Assembly: GCF_030817655.1 (NCBI RefSeq) | Contig: NZ_JAUSZM010000003.1 | Location: 186,001 to 250,000, forward strand | Length of the DNA: 64,000 nucleotides | Direction of reading: 5' to 3' | Source: Streptomyces sp. V4I2 | Lineage (GTDB): Bacteria; Actinomycetota; Actinomycetes; Streptomycetales; Streptomycetaceae | In this document: positions 17,825-26,331 of the stretch, in pieces | How positions within the stretch are numbered: the first letter of the stretch is position 1 | How the letters are laid out: every line of letters starts with the position of its first letter | The notes under the pieces: model-generated | Told to the model about the DNA's origin: nothing | Database searches by the model: none | What the model saw: the letters and a program-made list of their open reading frames with translations, nothing else | Translations under genes and position numbers: made by a program

Positions 17825-18808
17825 TTGGCGGTAGAACGTCACGACTGCCCGAACTGTGACGTGCCCGCCGGCAGTGCCTGTCGCACCCGGGGCGGGAAGA
17901 CCGCCGCGAAGTACCACACCCCGCGCTTCGTTCTGGTCCCCGCGCTCCGTGAGGAACTGGAGATCCCCGTCCCCGTCGACCGGCTCCCCGGCCGCGCGTG
18001 GAAGCAGGGCGTCGCGCTCGCGGTGGTGCCCGCGCCCCGCGCCGCGCGGCCGGTACGAATCGGGTACGCCCGTACGTCGACCGCCCGCCAGGAGCTGGCG
18101 AGCCAGCTCGAAGCCCTCCACCGAGCGGAGTGCCACAAGGTCTTCAAGGAGCAGATCAGCACCCGCATCAAGGTCCGTCCCGAGCTGGAGGCCGCACTCG
18201 CGCTGGCGCGCCAGTTCAAGGAGGCCGCACCTGAGACGCCGGTGATCTTCACGGTGCACGAGCTGAAGCGTCTGGCGAGGAACGCGGCCGAGTTGATGAC
18301 GCTGTCCGCCGAGCTGCAGGCCGGCGGCATCCAGCTCGAACTCCTCACCGGCCCGCTCACCGGAATCTACGACCCCGACGGCATGGGCGCCATGTTCTTC
18401 GCCGTGCTCGCCGTCGCCGGGCAGATCGAACGCAACTACATCCGGGAGAAGACCCTGGAGGGCCAGGTCATCGCCGCGTCCAAGGGCAACCACGGCGGAC
18501 GGCCGAAGGTCATCGACGACGACATGCTCACCTTCGCCGTCGCGCTCAAGGACAAGGGCGTCCCTGTCCCCGAGATCGTCAAGAAGCTCGCCATCAAAGT
18601 CGGGAAGAACGCGGGCAAACACCCCTCGGTCGCCTCGCTCTACCGGGCGCTCGCGGAGGCCGAAGCCGCCGCAGCGGACGACGGCCTGCCGCTCAGGCCG
18701 AAGCCCGTCCGCATCCGCCGGCCCGAGGACCCGCTCACCTCCGAGGAGATCGACCTCCGCGAACGGCTCCAGTCCCAGCCTCATCCGAACGCGGAGGTCC
18801 GCAGCTAG
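17825..18808 (+). CDS. tnpR: Serine resolvase of Tn3 element 2, start region separated by IS
   Basis: Serine recombinase that would resolve transposition cointegrates at a res site. The catalytic domain begins VRIGYARTSTARQELASQL, where the serine of ARTST is the nucleophile, followed by HELKRLARN and GQIERNYIREKT. An N-terminal zinc-finger-like segment (CPNCDVPAGSACRTRGGKT...H) precedes it. The frame now opens at a TTG (17825). Joining 16376-16385 to 17808-18808 gives 336 codons beginning MDLTPDQAALAVERHD, so the real start was ATG 16376 and the IS cut codon 4. Present-day expression is doubtful. The gene ends 6 nt before the right terminal repeat. Confidence 0.88.
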   Translation: MAVERHDCPNCDVPAGSACRTRGGKTAAKYHTPRFVLVPALREELEIPVPVDRLPGRAWKQGVALAVVPAPRAARPVRIGYARTSTARQELASQLEALHRAECHKVFKEQISTRIKVRPELEAALALARQFKEAAPETPVIFTVHELKRLARNAAELMTLSAELQAGGIQLELLTGPLTGIYDPDGMGAMFFAVLAVAGQIERNYIREKTLEGQVIAASKGNHGGRPKVIDDDMLTFAVALKDKGVPVPEIVKKLAIKVGKNAGKHPSVASLYRALAEAEAAAADDGLPLRPKPVRIRRPEDPLTSEEIDLRERLQSQPHPNAEVRS

Positions 18809-18814
18809 TGGCTG

Positions 18815-18855
18815 TGATCAAGTGCTTAGCGCCAACGGCTGTACCGCTGGTCCCC
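18815..18855 (-). repeat. Right terminal inverted repeat of Tn3-family element 2 (41 bp)
   Basis: Exact reverse complement of 7199-7239, ending CCCC at 18855. It lies just after the resolvase gene, the usual place for the end of such elements. Confidence 0.9.
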
Positions 18856-19046
18856 ATGGCCGTACTGAGCCGACCACTGAACGTTCCCCCACCGGACCCT
18901 GAGCTGGTCGAGGCGCGGAGTCCCGGTGAAGACGTCACACTGCCATGGTCTCGGAGACTCGAATGCCCTGGCGCTGCCTCTGCTCTGCTCCGGGCCAGGA
19001 GGCTCAACCATCCCTAAACTGCGACTGGGCTGTGACAGGGGGAAGT

Positions 19047-20513
19047 GTGAGTGAGCAGATTCAGGGCATGTGGTGGACCCCAGGTACTCCGGACCAGCGG
19101 GTCCCGGGGACGCTGACTCGGGTCGAAGACGGATGGCGCTTGGATCTCATCGGTGCTCTGAGCACCGACCCGAGCGGTGAAGACAGTCTTCATCTCGTAC
19201 CGCCCCAGACTATTTGGGGAGCTTGCCGAGGCGTCCTCTACACGCTCATGGAGTGCTACCTGCGCGATGTGCTGAATTCGCGAGGAACCGGAGTTCCCGA
19301 GGACGTAAGCGATCAATGGCTCACCACGTGGCGTGTCGAAAGCGTTGTTCGCGGAGGCACTGTCACGGAGGCAACGCCTTTCCGCAGCGCCAGTTTTGAG
19401 ATCACCGGTCTGCCAGCATGGTGGCCCCCGAGCGGGTTGCGGGGTCCGCAGGCACGCTCAGGGGCCTACGAGCAGCCCGATGATGTGAGCGTGCCGCTCC
19501 AGGATGGCGAGATCACCATCGGCGTACGGGGAATGCCCCGCCACGGGCGTCGCGTGCGCTCACTGCGTGAACGAGTTGTGGTCTGGGTTGAGAAGTCGAC
19601 CGGATTCACCTTGGAAGACCTGGCGAAGGACACGGTGGAGCCATTGAGAGCCCTGGTCGCCATCGGAGTCGACGAGCCTGTCAGCGTCTTCAACCTGCGC
19701 GTCAACCCCCTCAGTCCCGATCCGGATGGGAGACCGTCGCGCTCTTTCGAGGTTGACCCTCAGGATAGTGCAGAGCCCGAAGAGCTCCCTTCGACGCTTC
19801 CGGCCCCGCTTCCCCTGTCCCCTGCGTTGCCGGATGTGCCTTCGTTCATCCCTGCGTGGTTGGAGGTGGCCCGGCGCTGCTCTGTCCCGCTTGACGCGGT
19901 AGAGCCCCGCCAGCGCTCGGGATCTCTGCAGTTGCAGTTCTTGGATGTCGTGAACGCAGCAGAGACACTGCACCGGTCTTTGCATGCAGAACCAGCGGAG
20001 TATCCCTTCGCTGAACGCGTGCGTGAGGCCCTGAAAGACTTCGGCGGATTCAGCGCCGAAGAACGCCGCACCGTACGCGACGCGGTCAAGTTCACAGAAA
20101 CTAGTTTGGAGAACCGTCTCCTCGCGCTGGCGGAAGTGCTTGGCTCGGAAGTCTGCGACTGGCTCTTCGACGGCAACGTCCGCCCTTGGGCCTACGTAAC
20201 CGCTCGCCTCCGGAACGTTCTAAGTCATTGGTTCGCGGCTCCCGATGGTGTTCATGAGGATCCCGGAGCGCTTGTGGGAGCACTGCGTCTGACCGAGGCC
20301 GTCATCACGCTTCGCCTGTTCCTTGAGGCCGGCCTGCCCTCAGGGACAAGTCTCGTCTCACAGCTCGAGAGGCATCGTGGTCTGCGTTCCCTCTCCAAGC
20401 AAAGCATCGCCGACTGGCCTCTGCTGGCTCACCGGATCAACTCGCGGCAGTGGCCCCAGCCCCATTCTGAGCATGAACAGTCCGATGGCGAGGAAGAGGA
20501 CATCAAGCCTTAA
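19047..20513 (+). CDS. ApeA-like HEPN protein (candidate anti-phage RNase)
   Basis: 488 residues. The N-terminus (IQGMWWTPGTPDQRVPGTL, DGWRLDLIGAL) resembles the ApeA N-terminal domain that precedes a HEPN nuclease. The C-terminal helical part carries the HEPN signature R-N-x3-H in ARLRNVLSHWF (R389, N390, H394), the metal-independent RNase active site of this superfamily. ApeA proteins are single-gene anti-phage systems that act by abortive infection. GTG 19047 follows the ribosome-binding site CAGGGGGA. It starts 190 bp outside the Tn3 right end and is followed by an unknown gene and a NACHT protein, so a defence context is plausible. The family call rests on motifs only. Confidence 0.72.
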   Translation: MSEQIQGMWWTPGTPDQRVPGTLTRVEDGWRLDLIGALSTDPSGEDSLHLVPPQTIWGACRGVLYTLMECYLRDVLNSRGTGVPEDVSDQWLTTWRVESVVRGGTVTEATPFRSASFEITGLPAWWPPSGLRGPQARSGAYEQPDDVSVPLQDGEITIGVRGMPRHGRRVRSLRERVVVWVEKSTGFTLEDLAKDTVEPLRALVAIGVDEPVSVFNLRVNPLSPDPDGRPSRSFEVDPQDSAEPEELPSTLPAPLPLSPALPDVPSFIPAWLEVARRCSVPLDAVEPRQRSGSLQLQFLDVVNAAETLHRSLHAEPAEYPFAERVREALKDFGGFSAEERRTVRDAVKFTETSLENRLLALAEVLGSEVCDWLFDGNVRPWAYVTARLRNVLSHWFAAPDGVHEDPGALVGALRLTEAVITLRLFLEAGLPSGTSLVSQLERHRGLRSLSKQSIADWPLLAHRINSRQWPQPHSEHEQSDGEEEDIKP

Positions 20514-20571
20514 GCCTGGCGCCGGTGGCCGTGAACCTGGGTGTATGAATATCGAACACCAAATCGAGGCG

Positions 20572-20635
20572 GGACCGGCTCACTCAGGAGCAACTGGACG
20601 CCCTGCGCAAGCTGGGCATCGGCTGGGCGATGTAG
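20572..20635 (+). pseudogene. Helicase-associated domain, C-terminal remnant
   Basis: Twenty codons read RLTQEQLDALRKLGIGWAM before a stop, the typical end of the helicase-associated repeats at the C-terminus of Streptomyces helicases. Nothing upstream continues the domain. Similar debris lies at 43198-43437. Confidence 0.45.
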
Positions 20636-20722
20636 CGAAGGGCGGCGCCGTGATCTGGTGCCGCCCCGTGACCAGCAAATATCGCTCGTTCATGCGTGGG
20701 ATTCATCGGTAGGTTGCTCATC

Positions 20723-21514
20723 ATGGTCTACAAGTTCGGGCCCAATGAGCAGTGCCTACGGCGCTGCCGGGCGGTAGTGCCGGTGATTCTGCGAGCGGCT
20801 GAGCAGGTAACCAGCCAGGGTGTGCGGGTGCTGTTCGAGCATCAGGATGTCGTCCGGCCGCTCATGGGCTGGTGGCAGTTCACGAACCGGACGGCGCAGG
20901 CACTGGTATCCCTGTACGACCAGGGGTACACCGTGGAGGCGGCGCCCCTGATGCGGAATCTGCTGGGACACTCCTACGCGATGAACTGGCTGGCAGACAG
21001 TGGCGAGCCAGCCGTCGTGGCGCTCACCGATTACTGGAACGAGCACCGTCGGAAGCTCGCCCAGAACGTGAACGAGACCTGGAATCTTCCGGAGCCGGCT
21101 CCCGCGCCTTCAGAAGACCCGATCGTGTTTGCCAACCCTGAGAGCGAGCAGATCCACAGGCGGCTGGTCGGCGAGCTCAAGAACTTCGACACCATGGTCA
21201 AGGCGTACGGCACTGCCGACGTCTATCCGGTCTACCGGCACCAGTCGGCCTACTCGCACACAACGGGCGCGACTGCTGACGCCTTCCTGATCGTGGACGA
21301 CGGCAAGTTGAAGTTCACCACGGAGCCCAAGGGTGGTGAGGCCGATATCACCGCCGAGCGGCTGTGGATTCCCGTGGCCTTGCTTCAGGCGGCAGCAGCC
21401 ATCAGCCCGCTGCTGGTGGGCAACCCCATGAAGCCAACCATTGAGAAGGCGATGAGTGACCTTGGCCTGCCGCCCACGCTGCTGAACCTTCAGCGCACCC
21501 GGCCACTCATCTGA
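20723..21514 (+). CDS. Unrecognised protein, possibly DUF5677-like
   Basis: 263-residue soluble, largely alpha-helical protein starting at ATG 20723 (a weak ribosome-binding site; an upstream start at 20696 is possible). It contains QGYTVEAAPLMRNLLGHSYAMNWL, similar in pattern to DUF5677 proteins in which a helical arm precedes a tryptophan, and a histidine-rich segment VYRHQSAYSHTTGA. No catalytic motif can be named. It lies between the ApeA-like and NACHT genes on the same strand, so a role in defence is conceivable but unsupported by sequence. Confidence 0.6.
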   Translation: MVYKFGPNEQCLRRCRAVVPVILRAAEQVTSQGVRVLFEHQDVVRPLMGWWQFTNRTAQALVSLYDQGYTVEAAPLMRNLLGHSYAMNWLADSGEPAVVALTDYWNEHRRKLAQNVNETWNLPEPAPAPSEDPIVFANPESEQIHRRLVGELKNFDTMVKAYGTADVYPVYRHQSAYSHTTGATADAFLIVDDGKLKFTTEPKGGEADITAERLWIPVALLQAAAAISPLLVGNPMKPTIEKAMSDLGLPPTLLNLQRTRPLI

Positions 21515-21537
21515 CGCTTGTTCGCGAAGTCGCTGCG

Positions 21538-21918
21538 GTGGCCGCATGGGCGCAGCATCCGGGACCGCGGTGCCCGTGGCGCTTCATGCTCCAGTGCGCG
21601 CCCGATCGCGACGTTGCTGGCGTGCCGCACGGAGGGCGGCGCGCTGTTCGGGCTGGACGTAGACGAGGAATACGGCTCGCCGATGTACTCAGCGACGCTC
21701 CCAACCCCTACCCCGTCCTGGCCTGGCTGCGCCGAAGCCCCGCCGCGCGCCTCCTGGGCCATCTGGTAACCGCGCCCGGCGAACTCGACCACGCGGCCCT
21801 GGACGCGCTGCCCCAAGGACACGCCACCACCTACGTCCGCAGCCTGCTCACCACCGCAGGCCTACTTCCGCCACGCGATGAGAACCTCGCCCTGCTCAGC
21901 AACTGGACGGTCGGTTAG
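21538..21918 (+). pseudogene. Recombinase-like protein remnant
   Basis: From about 21690 the frame reads NPYPVLAWLRRSPAARLLG, then ALDALPQGHATTYVRSLLTTAG and LPPRDENLALLSNW. This resembles a segment commonly found inside Streptomyces recombinase-like proteins, where it precedes the catalytic region. It ends at a stop (21916-21918) long before a full protein, and the first part of the frame looks non-native. A decayed fragment. Confidence 0.4.
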
Positions 21919-22025
21919 TTCAGGAGGGCGATGCGGATGGCTCGTTCGACCCGGTTGGCGGTGTTTTCGTGTCCTGCGGCGTTCGGGTGGACCAGGGTGA
22001 CGCGCTTGCCGATGGCACCGCATGA
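21915..22025 (-). pseudogene. SGNH/GDSL hydrolase, C-terminal remnant
   Basis: The reverse strand encodes GKRVTLVHPNAAGHENTANR followed by about ten residues and a stop. HPNAAGH is the block carrying the catalytic histidine of secreted SGNH lipases and esterases. The rest of the gene is absent. Its stop overlaps the stop of the recombinase remnant on the other strand. Confidence 0.5.
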
Positions 22026-22160
22026 CATGGACGCCGCCGCAGCCAATGCTGATCACCCGGCTTCGCGGTCCTCCGCGTCCTTCGAATCATACCGACGGGA
22101 CTACCAGCGCGCGGTAGCGTCGGCTTCGGCCGGGCCTGTAGAGATGCGGGAGTGGGGGAC

Positions 22161-25100
22161 ATGGTGGCACGCAGACTCCTGGCGTTCGCCGACGCTCTGG
22201 TGCTTCTCGGTGCCGATCCGCCGCGGCTGGCGGCGTTGGATCGGGCGCTCGGTGGGGCGTTGAATCTGGCGACCGCCGGGGTCAGCGGCACGGTGATCGG
22301 CATGGCCGACGCCAACGGACGCCTCCTCGGCCTCGGACGCGACGCGATCCGCGGCGTCGGCGCCCGTCTGGACCGTGCCCAGGGGCGTGCGGAGCGGACC
22401 GATGTGCTGCGCGCGGCGCACACGGTCATCGTCGTGGTGGCCTTCTTCGAGGCGATGGAGGAGTTGGAGCTTCCGTTCACCCTCGCCGAGGTGCGGTTGA
22501 CCCGGGACGAGCAACTCGCCCTCGCCCGGACCGAATCGGGCTCGACCCCGCAGACGCCGGACCTGATATCGCTGCTGCTCGCCACGGACCTGCCTTGCCC
22601 GGCACCGCACATACCGGCCTCGGCGCTCACCGCGATGCTGCTCGCGAGTTACGCGGACTACGCCCGCAGGTTCTACGCCTTCCTCGAAGGCCTTGCTCTT
22701 TGGGAGCACATGGACGCGTTGCGGCGCCTTCGGGCCCATGCGGCTCTCATGGATGACCTGCCGCGCGCGGCGCATGACCGATACCAGAGCCTGTACGTCG
22801 AGCTCGCCAAGGAGGCACCCGAATTCGGTTTCTGGGTCACACATGTGGCGCAGCAGGCGATCCACACAGACGTCGGCCGTGCCCTGTCCGGGATCGAGAC
22901 TCTCCTCACCCGCACCACCGAGGCGCTGCGCCCGCCGGTCGACGTGGCCTCCGCGCTGGCGCGCGCTCACCGGGCGGCGCTCGCGCACCCTGTGCTGGAC
23001 GCCGCGTCGGCGCCGGACGGCATTAGGATTCCCACCCTTCAGGGCCTCTACCTCGACCCGGACTTCCGCGTCAGTGCCGTTTCCGGGCAGGCCGCACCGG
23101 CCGACCACGAGTGGTGGGGGCGACTGCCCCTCCGCCGAGACCTCACCCGCTACCTTGCCGGGGCCCTCACCTCTCCTCAGCTCGCCGAGGCGCCCCTGCT
23201 GATCCTGGGCCAGCCCGGTGCCGGCAAATCCGTCCTCACCCGGGTGCTCGCCGCACGGCTCCCCTCCGTCGGTTTTCTCCCCGTGCGCGTGCCGCTGCGG
23301 GACGTCCGGGTGGAGGACGAACTGCAGAACCAGATCGAACAGGCGATCCGCGCCTCCACCGGCGAACGGGTCAGCTGGCCGGAACTGGTGCGCGCGGCAG
23401 GTGGCAGTACTCCTGTTCTGCTCCTGGACGGCTTCGATGAGTTGCTGCAGACGACCGGCGTCCACCAAACCAACTTCCTGGAGCGCGTGTCCCAGTTCCA
23501 GCGGCGTGAGGCGGATCAGGGGCGGCCCGTGCTGGCCTTGGTGACGAGCCGGACCTCCGTGGCCGACCGCGCCCGATACCCCACCGGCATGGTCGTCCTG
23601 CGCCTGGAGCCCTTCCGCGCCGAGCAGATCACGATCTGGCTGGCCGTGTGGAACGAGGCCAACATGGCCGGACTCTCGGCGCACGGCCGCGGCCCGCTCA
23701 CTTGGCAGCACCTCGAACGGCACGCCGAACTCGCCTCTCAGCCCCTGCTGTTGACGATGCTCGCGCTGTACGACGCTGCCGAGGGTGCTCTGCGGCGCGC
23801 CGACGACGACTTCGACGTCACCGAGTTGTACGAGCAGCTGCTGTCCTCCTTCGCCCGGCGCGAGGTCGGCAAGACGACACTCCACGCCGTCTCCGACGAG
23901 GACACGGCCGCCCTCGTCGAGCAGGAACTGCAGCGCCTGTCGCTCGTGGCCTTCGCCCAGCTGAACCGGGGTCGCCAGTGGGTGTCGGCCGACGAACTCG
24001 AGCAGGACCTCACCGCCGTACTGGGCAGGCAGCCGGTGCGGCCACCGGGGTTCCGCACCCCGCTCACCGCCGCCGAAACGGCGCTCGGCCGCTTCTTCTT
24101 CGTCCAGCGAGCCCAGTCAGTGCGGGACGGCCAGGTACTCGCCACCTACGAGTTCCTGCACGCGACCTTCGGCGAGTATCTGGCCGTACGCCTCACCCTG
24201 CACCTGCTCACCGACCTGCTCGCACCCCGCCCCGCGCTCTCTCTCGGGGACACCCGCATCGACGACGACCTCGCCTACGCACTGCTTTCCTACACCTCCC
24301 TGGCGTCCCGGCAGATGCTGCGCTTCGCGCGGTCGCTGACCGGCAGGCTGTCCATGGCGGAACGGCGCCGGCTGACTCGGACCCTCATCCAGGTTCTGAC
24401 CCAGCACACGACGCGCACCGGTGACCAGCACCCGGCCTACCGGCCCGCCCTGCTGCGCACGACGACACGCCACGGCCTGTACGGTTCCAACCTCGTGCTC
24501 CTGACGGTGCTACTCGCCGAGCGCTGCTCCGCCGCCGAGCTGTTCCCGGGCTCCGCGGACGCGCCGGGTGCCTGGCACCGGCACTGCCTGCTGTGGCGCT
24601 CGGCGATGAACGAGAGCCAATGGACGGACTTCGCTCTGTCCCTCGACGTGCATCACACGTGGGACGGCGAGGGCCGGGCCCTGGAGATATCGCTTCGCTC
24701 CGAGCCAGGCACCCCACCACAGTCCCTCGACATGAACTGGCACTTCCGCTACCCGCGAGGCAGCGGAGGCCCAGGCTGGTCACGGTCGTACTGGGACGAG
24801 CTGTGGCACAAAACGGCCGTGTCCGGCGGAACCAATGACTCGGTGATGCGGCATGCCCTGGACCCGGTATTCCGGTGGCTCGGCCAGGCCGTGACCATGT
24901 TCAGTCCGGTCGACGGTGCTCCGGCCTCATCGCTCGCCCACGACCTGCTCGAACTGCTGCTGGCCGATCGCACGACCATGAGCGACAGGGAACTCGGCGA
25001 TCTCTACGACCGGGCGCTCCAGGGAACGCGGCTGCTGATGGACATGCGCCACCCCAACCTGGTGTCGGCCGTGCACGCCCTTCTCACGGCCTTCGGCCAG

Positions 25101-25334
25101 GACAGGGGACGAGTCCCTGGCGACGCACACGACGACGTCCTGCAGTTTCTGGCACAGCTCATCCAGCTCATGTTCGGTGACAGCGAGAGGGCACAACCAT
25201 TGCCGGTGACCGTCTTCGATGCACTGTCCCATGCGCTGGCATCCCACCGACCCTTGGTGCACGCCCTCATATCGGCGGAAGACCGGGCCCTGATCGCGCG
25301 CCACCACGATCCGGCCACCGGCCCGCCGGAGTGA
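22161..25334 (+). CDS. NACHT-domain STAND ATPase, candidate defence protein
   Basis: 1057 residues. A ~340-residue helical N-terminus, of the type called NACHT N-terminal helical domain, is followed by a NACHT P-loop ATPase: Walker A GQPGAGKSVL at about residue 350, Walker B VLLLDGFDE with D423, then TSRTSVADRARYP and the helical region ending TYEFLHATFGEYLAVRLTL. The C-terminal ~350 residues are unrecognised and probably the sensor or effector arm. Bacterial NACHT proteins of this layout are anti-phage sensors; that role is an inference here. I prefer ATG 22161 with ribosome-binding site GTGGGGG over GTG 22152. No membrane segments are evident. Confidence 0.85.
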   Translation: MVARRLLAFADALVLLGADPPRLAALDRALGGALNLATAGVSGTVIGMADANGRLLGLGRDAIRGVGARLDRAQGRAERTDVLRAAHTVIVVVAFFEAMEELELPFTLAEVRLTRDEQLALARTESGSTPQTPDLISLLLATDLPCPAPHIPASALTAMLLASYADYARRFYAFLEGLALWEHMDALRRLRAHAALMDDLPRAAHDRYQSLYVELAKEAPEFGFWVTHVAQQAIHTDVGRALSGIETLLTRTTEALRPPVDVASALARAHRAALAHPVLDAASAPDGIRIPTLQGLYLDPDFRVSAVSGQAAPADHEWWGRLPLRRDLTRYLAGALTSPQLAEAPLLILGQPGAGKSVLTRVLAARLPSVGFLPVRVPLRDVRVEDELQNQIEQAIRASTGERVSWPELVRAAGGSTPVLLLDGFDELLQTTGVHQTNFLERVSQFQRREADQGRPVLALVTSRTSVADRARYPTGMVVLRLEPFRAEQITIWLAVWNEANMAGLSAHGRGPLTWQHLERHAELASQPLLLTMLALYDAAEGALRRADDDFDVTELYEQLLSSFARREVGKTTLHAVSDEDTAALVEQELQRLSLVAFAQLNRGRQWVSADELEQDLTAVLGRQPVRPPGFRTPLTAAETALGRFFFVQRAQSVRDGQVLATYEFLHATFGEYLAVRLTLHLLTDLLAPRPALSLGDTRIDDDLAYALLSYTSLASRQMLRFARSLTGRLSMAERRRLTRTLIQVLTQHTTRTGDQHPAYRPALLRTTTRHGLYGSNLVLLTVLLAERCSAAELFPGSADAPGAWHRHCLLWRSAMNESQWTDFALSLDVHHTWDGEGRALEISLRSEPGTPPQSLDMNWHFRYPRGSGGPGWSRSYWDELWHKTAVSGGTNDSVMRHALDPVFRWLGQAVTMFSPVDGAPASSLAHDLLELLLADRTTMSDRELGDLYDRALQGTRLLMDMRHPNLVSAVHALLTAFGQDRGRVPGDAHDDVLQFLAQLIQLMFGDSERAQPLPVTVFDALSHALASHRPLVHALISAEDRALIARHHDPATGPPE

Positions 25335-25650
25335 GCAGGCGGGCCGACGGCCGGCGAGGCAGTCGGTTGGCGACCCCGGTTGCTTCGCCCGTCCGAAGCC
25401 TACGTTTGTCCCGGCTGGTTTCGCTGAGGCGTATGCGCTCTACGCACTTCGAGCGACAGGTGCATCGAACCTCAGCCCGTTTCAGTCGATTTGCTTCTAC
25501 CTCAAGGCGCCCCGGTGATCCGGCTCCGGCCCCGCATGTGCCGGACGAGATCACATCCAGCCCGGGAGCGCGGCACACGAAGCCAGGAACGACCATGAAT
25601 AGCGCAGCGTCGGAATGCTGCTACTTCACCAGTAGGTCCGTGAGACTAGC
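25335..25650. other. Intergenic, no gene seen
   Basis: 316 bp between the NACHT gene and the ligase remnant. Short open frames on both strands have no recognisable content, and I see no RNA gene or clear hairpin. Confidence 0.5.
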
Positions 25651-25770
25651 GAGGCGATCGTCGGCGCGATCACCGGTTCCCTGGTTGCTCCCCGCACGCT
25701 GCTGCTCGGCAGGTACGACGCCGAAGGACGCTTTCAGTACGTCGGGCTCACCACCACCCTCGCTCAGTAG
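25651..25770 (+). pseudogene. ATP-dependent DNA ligase, C-terminal remnant
   Basis: Forty codons read EAIVGAITGSLVAPRTLLLG, then RYDAEGRFQYVGLTTTL and a stop. This matches the part of LigD-type ATP-dependent ligases that leads from the nucleotidyltransferase core to the OB fold. The OB-fold completion and the catalytic lysine motif are missing. Together with the Ku-like fragment near 43.0 kb it suggests a destroyed NHEJ locus. Confidence 0.5.
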
Positions 25771-25808
25771 GTGTTTTTGATCCCTGGCCGTGAGGTGGGT
25801 ACGGCTGG

Positions 25809-25985
25809 ATGATCTGGTGTGTGGGGGCTCGTGAGACGGCTCGGCGGTACTGCCGAGAGTGCGGTGATCCGCTGCCGCAGACGATGGCTGCGGAGGCGGT
25901 GTTCTGCTCGGGTCAGTGCAGGTCACGGCGGTGGGCGGAGGCTTCAGCAGACTCGGCAGCGAGTCATGGCGATGCAGCGGGGTGA
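25809..25985 (+). CDS. Small zinc-finger protein A
   Basis: 58-residue frame with a clear zinc-ribbon pattern: ARRYCRECGDPLPQ then AVFCSGQCRSRRW, i.e. CxxC...CxxxC. Start at ATG 25809 (GTG 25821 also possible). It overlaps the next frame by 20 nt. Together the two may once have been a single two-finger protein, now out of frame, or a coupled pair. Function unknown; DNA or RNA binding is the usual guess for such fingers. Confidence 0.5.
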   Translation: MIWCVGARETARRYCRECGDPLPQTMAAEAVFCSGQCRSRRWAEASADSAASHGDAAG

Positions 25986-26130
25986 GCAGGCGGAGTGCCC
26001 GGTTTGTGGGAGGTCTTGGACGGTGGGAGTGGAGCGGTCGAAGGCTGCGGTGTACTGCTCGGACCGTTGCCGGGTGCGGGCTTGCCGTCAGCGGCGGGCG
26101 TCGCGGAACGACATTACGGAAACGCCATAG
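25966..26130 (+). CDS. Small zinc-finger protein B
   Basis: 54-residue frame from ATG 25966: QAECPVCGRSWTVGVERSKA then VYCSDRCRVRACRQRR, again CxxC...CxxxC followed by a basic tail. Its start lies inside the previous frame. The same finger type appears in broken form at 4433. Function unknown. Confidence 0.5.
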   Translation: MAMQRGEQAECPVCGRSWTVGVERSKAAVYCSDRCRVRACRQRRASRNDITETP

Positions 26131-26331
26131 CCGAACGCCTCGCGCGCACCTCGAACACCCCTTGTTTTGCAGGGTAGTTGGGAGCGATTACCGAGCGCTT
26201 CGAGCGCCCCTGGTTCACGCCCTGCCCCGGCGTGTCGCGCGCGCGTCACGGTGGACGGTGACCGGGGCCGGCCCCCCTGACCGGTCCCGTCGTGGTGACC
26301 GGGCCGGACCCGGGCGAGGACGGTGGTCATC

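Larger units (their letters stand above)
7199..18855. mobile_element. Tn3-family transposon, 11.66 kb, with ECF41 regulon cargo
   Basis: Bounded by perfect 41-bp inverted repeats and carrying both functions of the family: an intact TnpA (10125-13259) and a serine resolvase next to the right end. Between them lie an NADH-dehydrogenase-like flavoprotein and its SigJ-type sigma factor, which are the likely native cargo. Three later insertions are present: an IS630-like element with a VOC gene, an IS5 element flanked by CTAG, and an IS1031-type IS5 element flanked by TCA. The lack of a 5-bp duplication at the outer ends suggests a rearrangement after insertion. Confidence 0.88.

Noticed and set aside
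7199..18855. 5-bp target duplication for Tn3 element 2
   Set aside because: The flanking bases GCGTT and ATGGC differ, and shifting the element end by a few bases does not produce a match.
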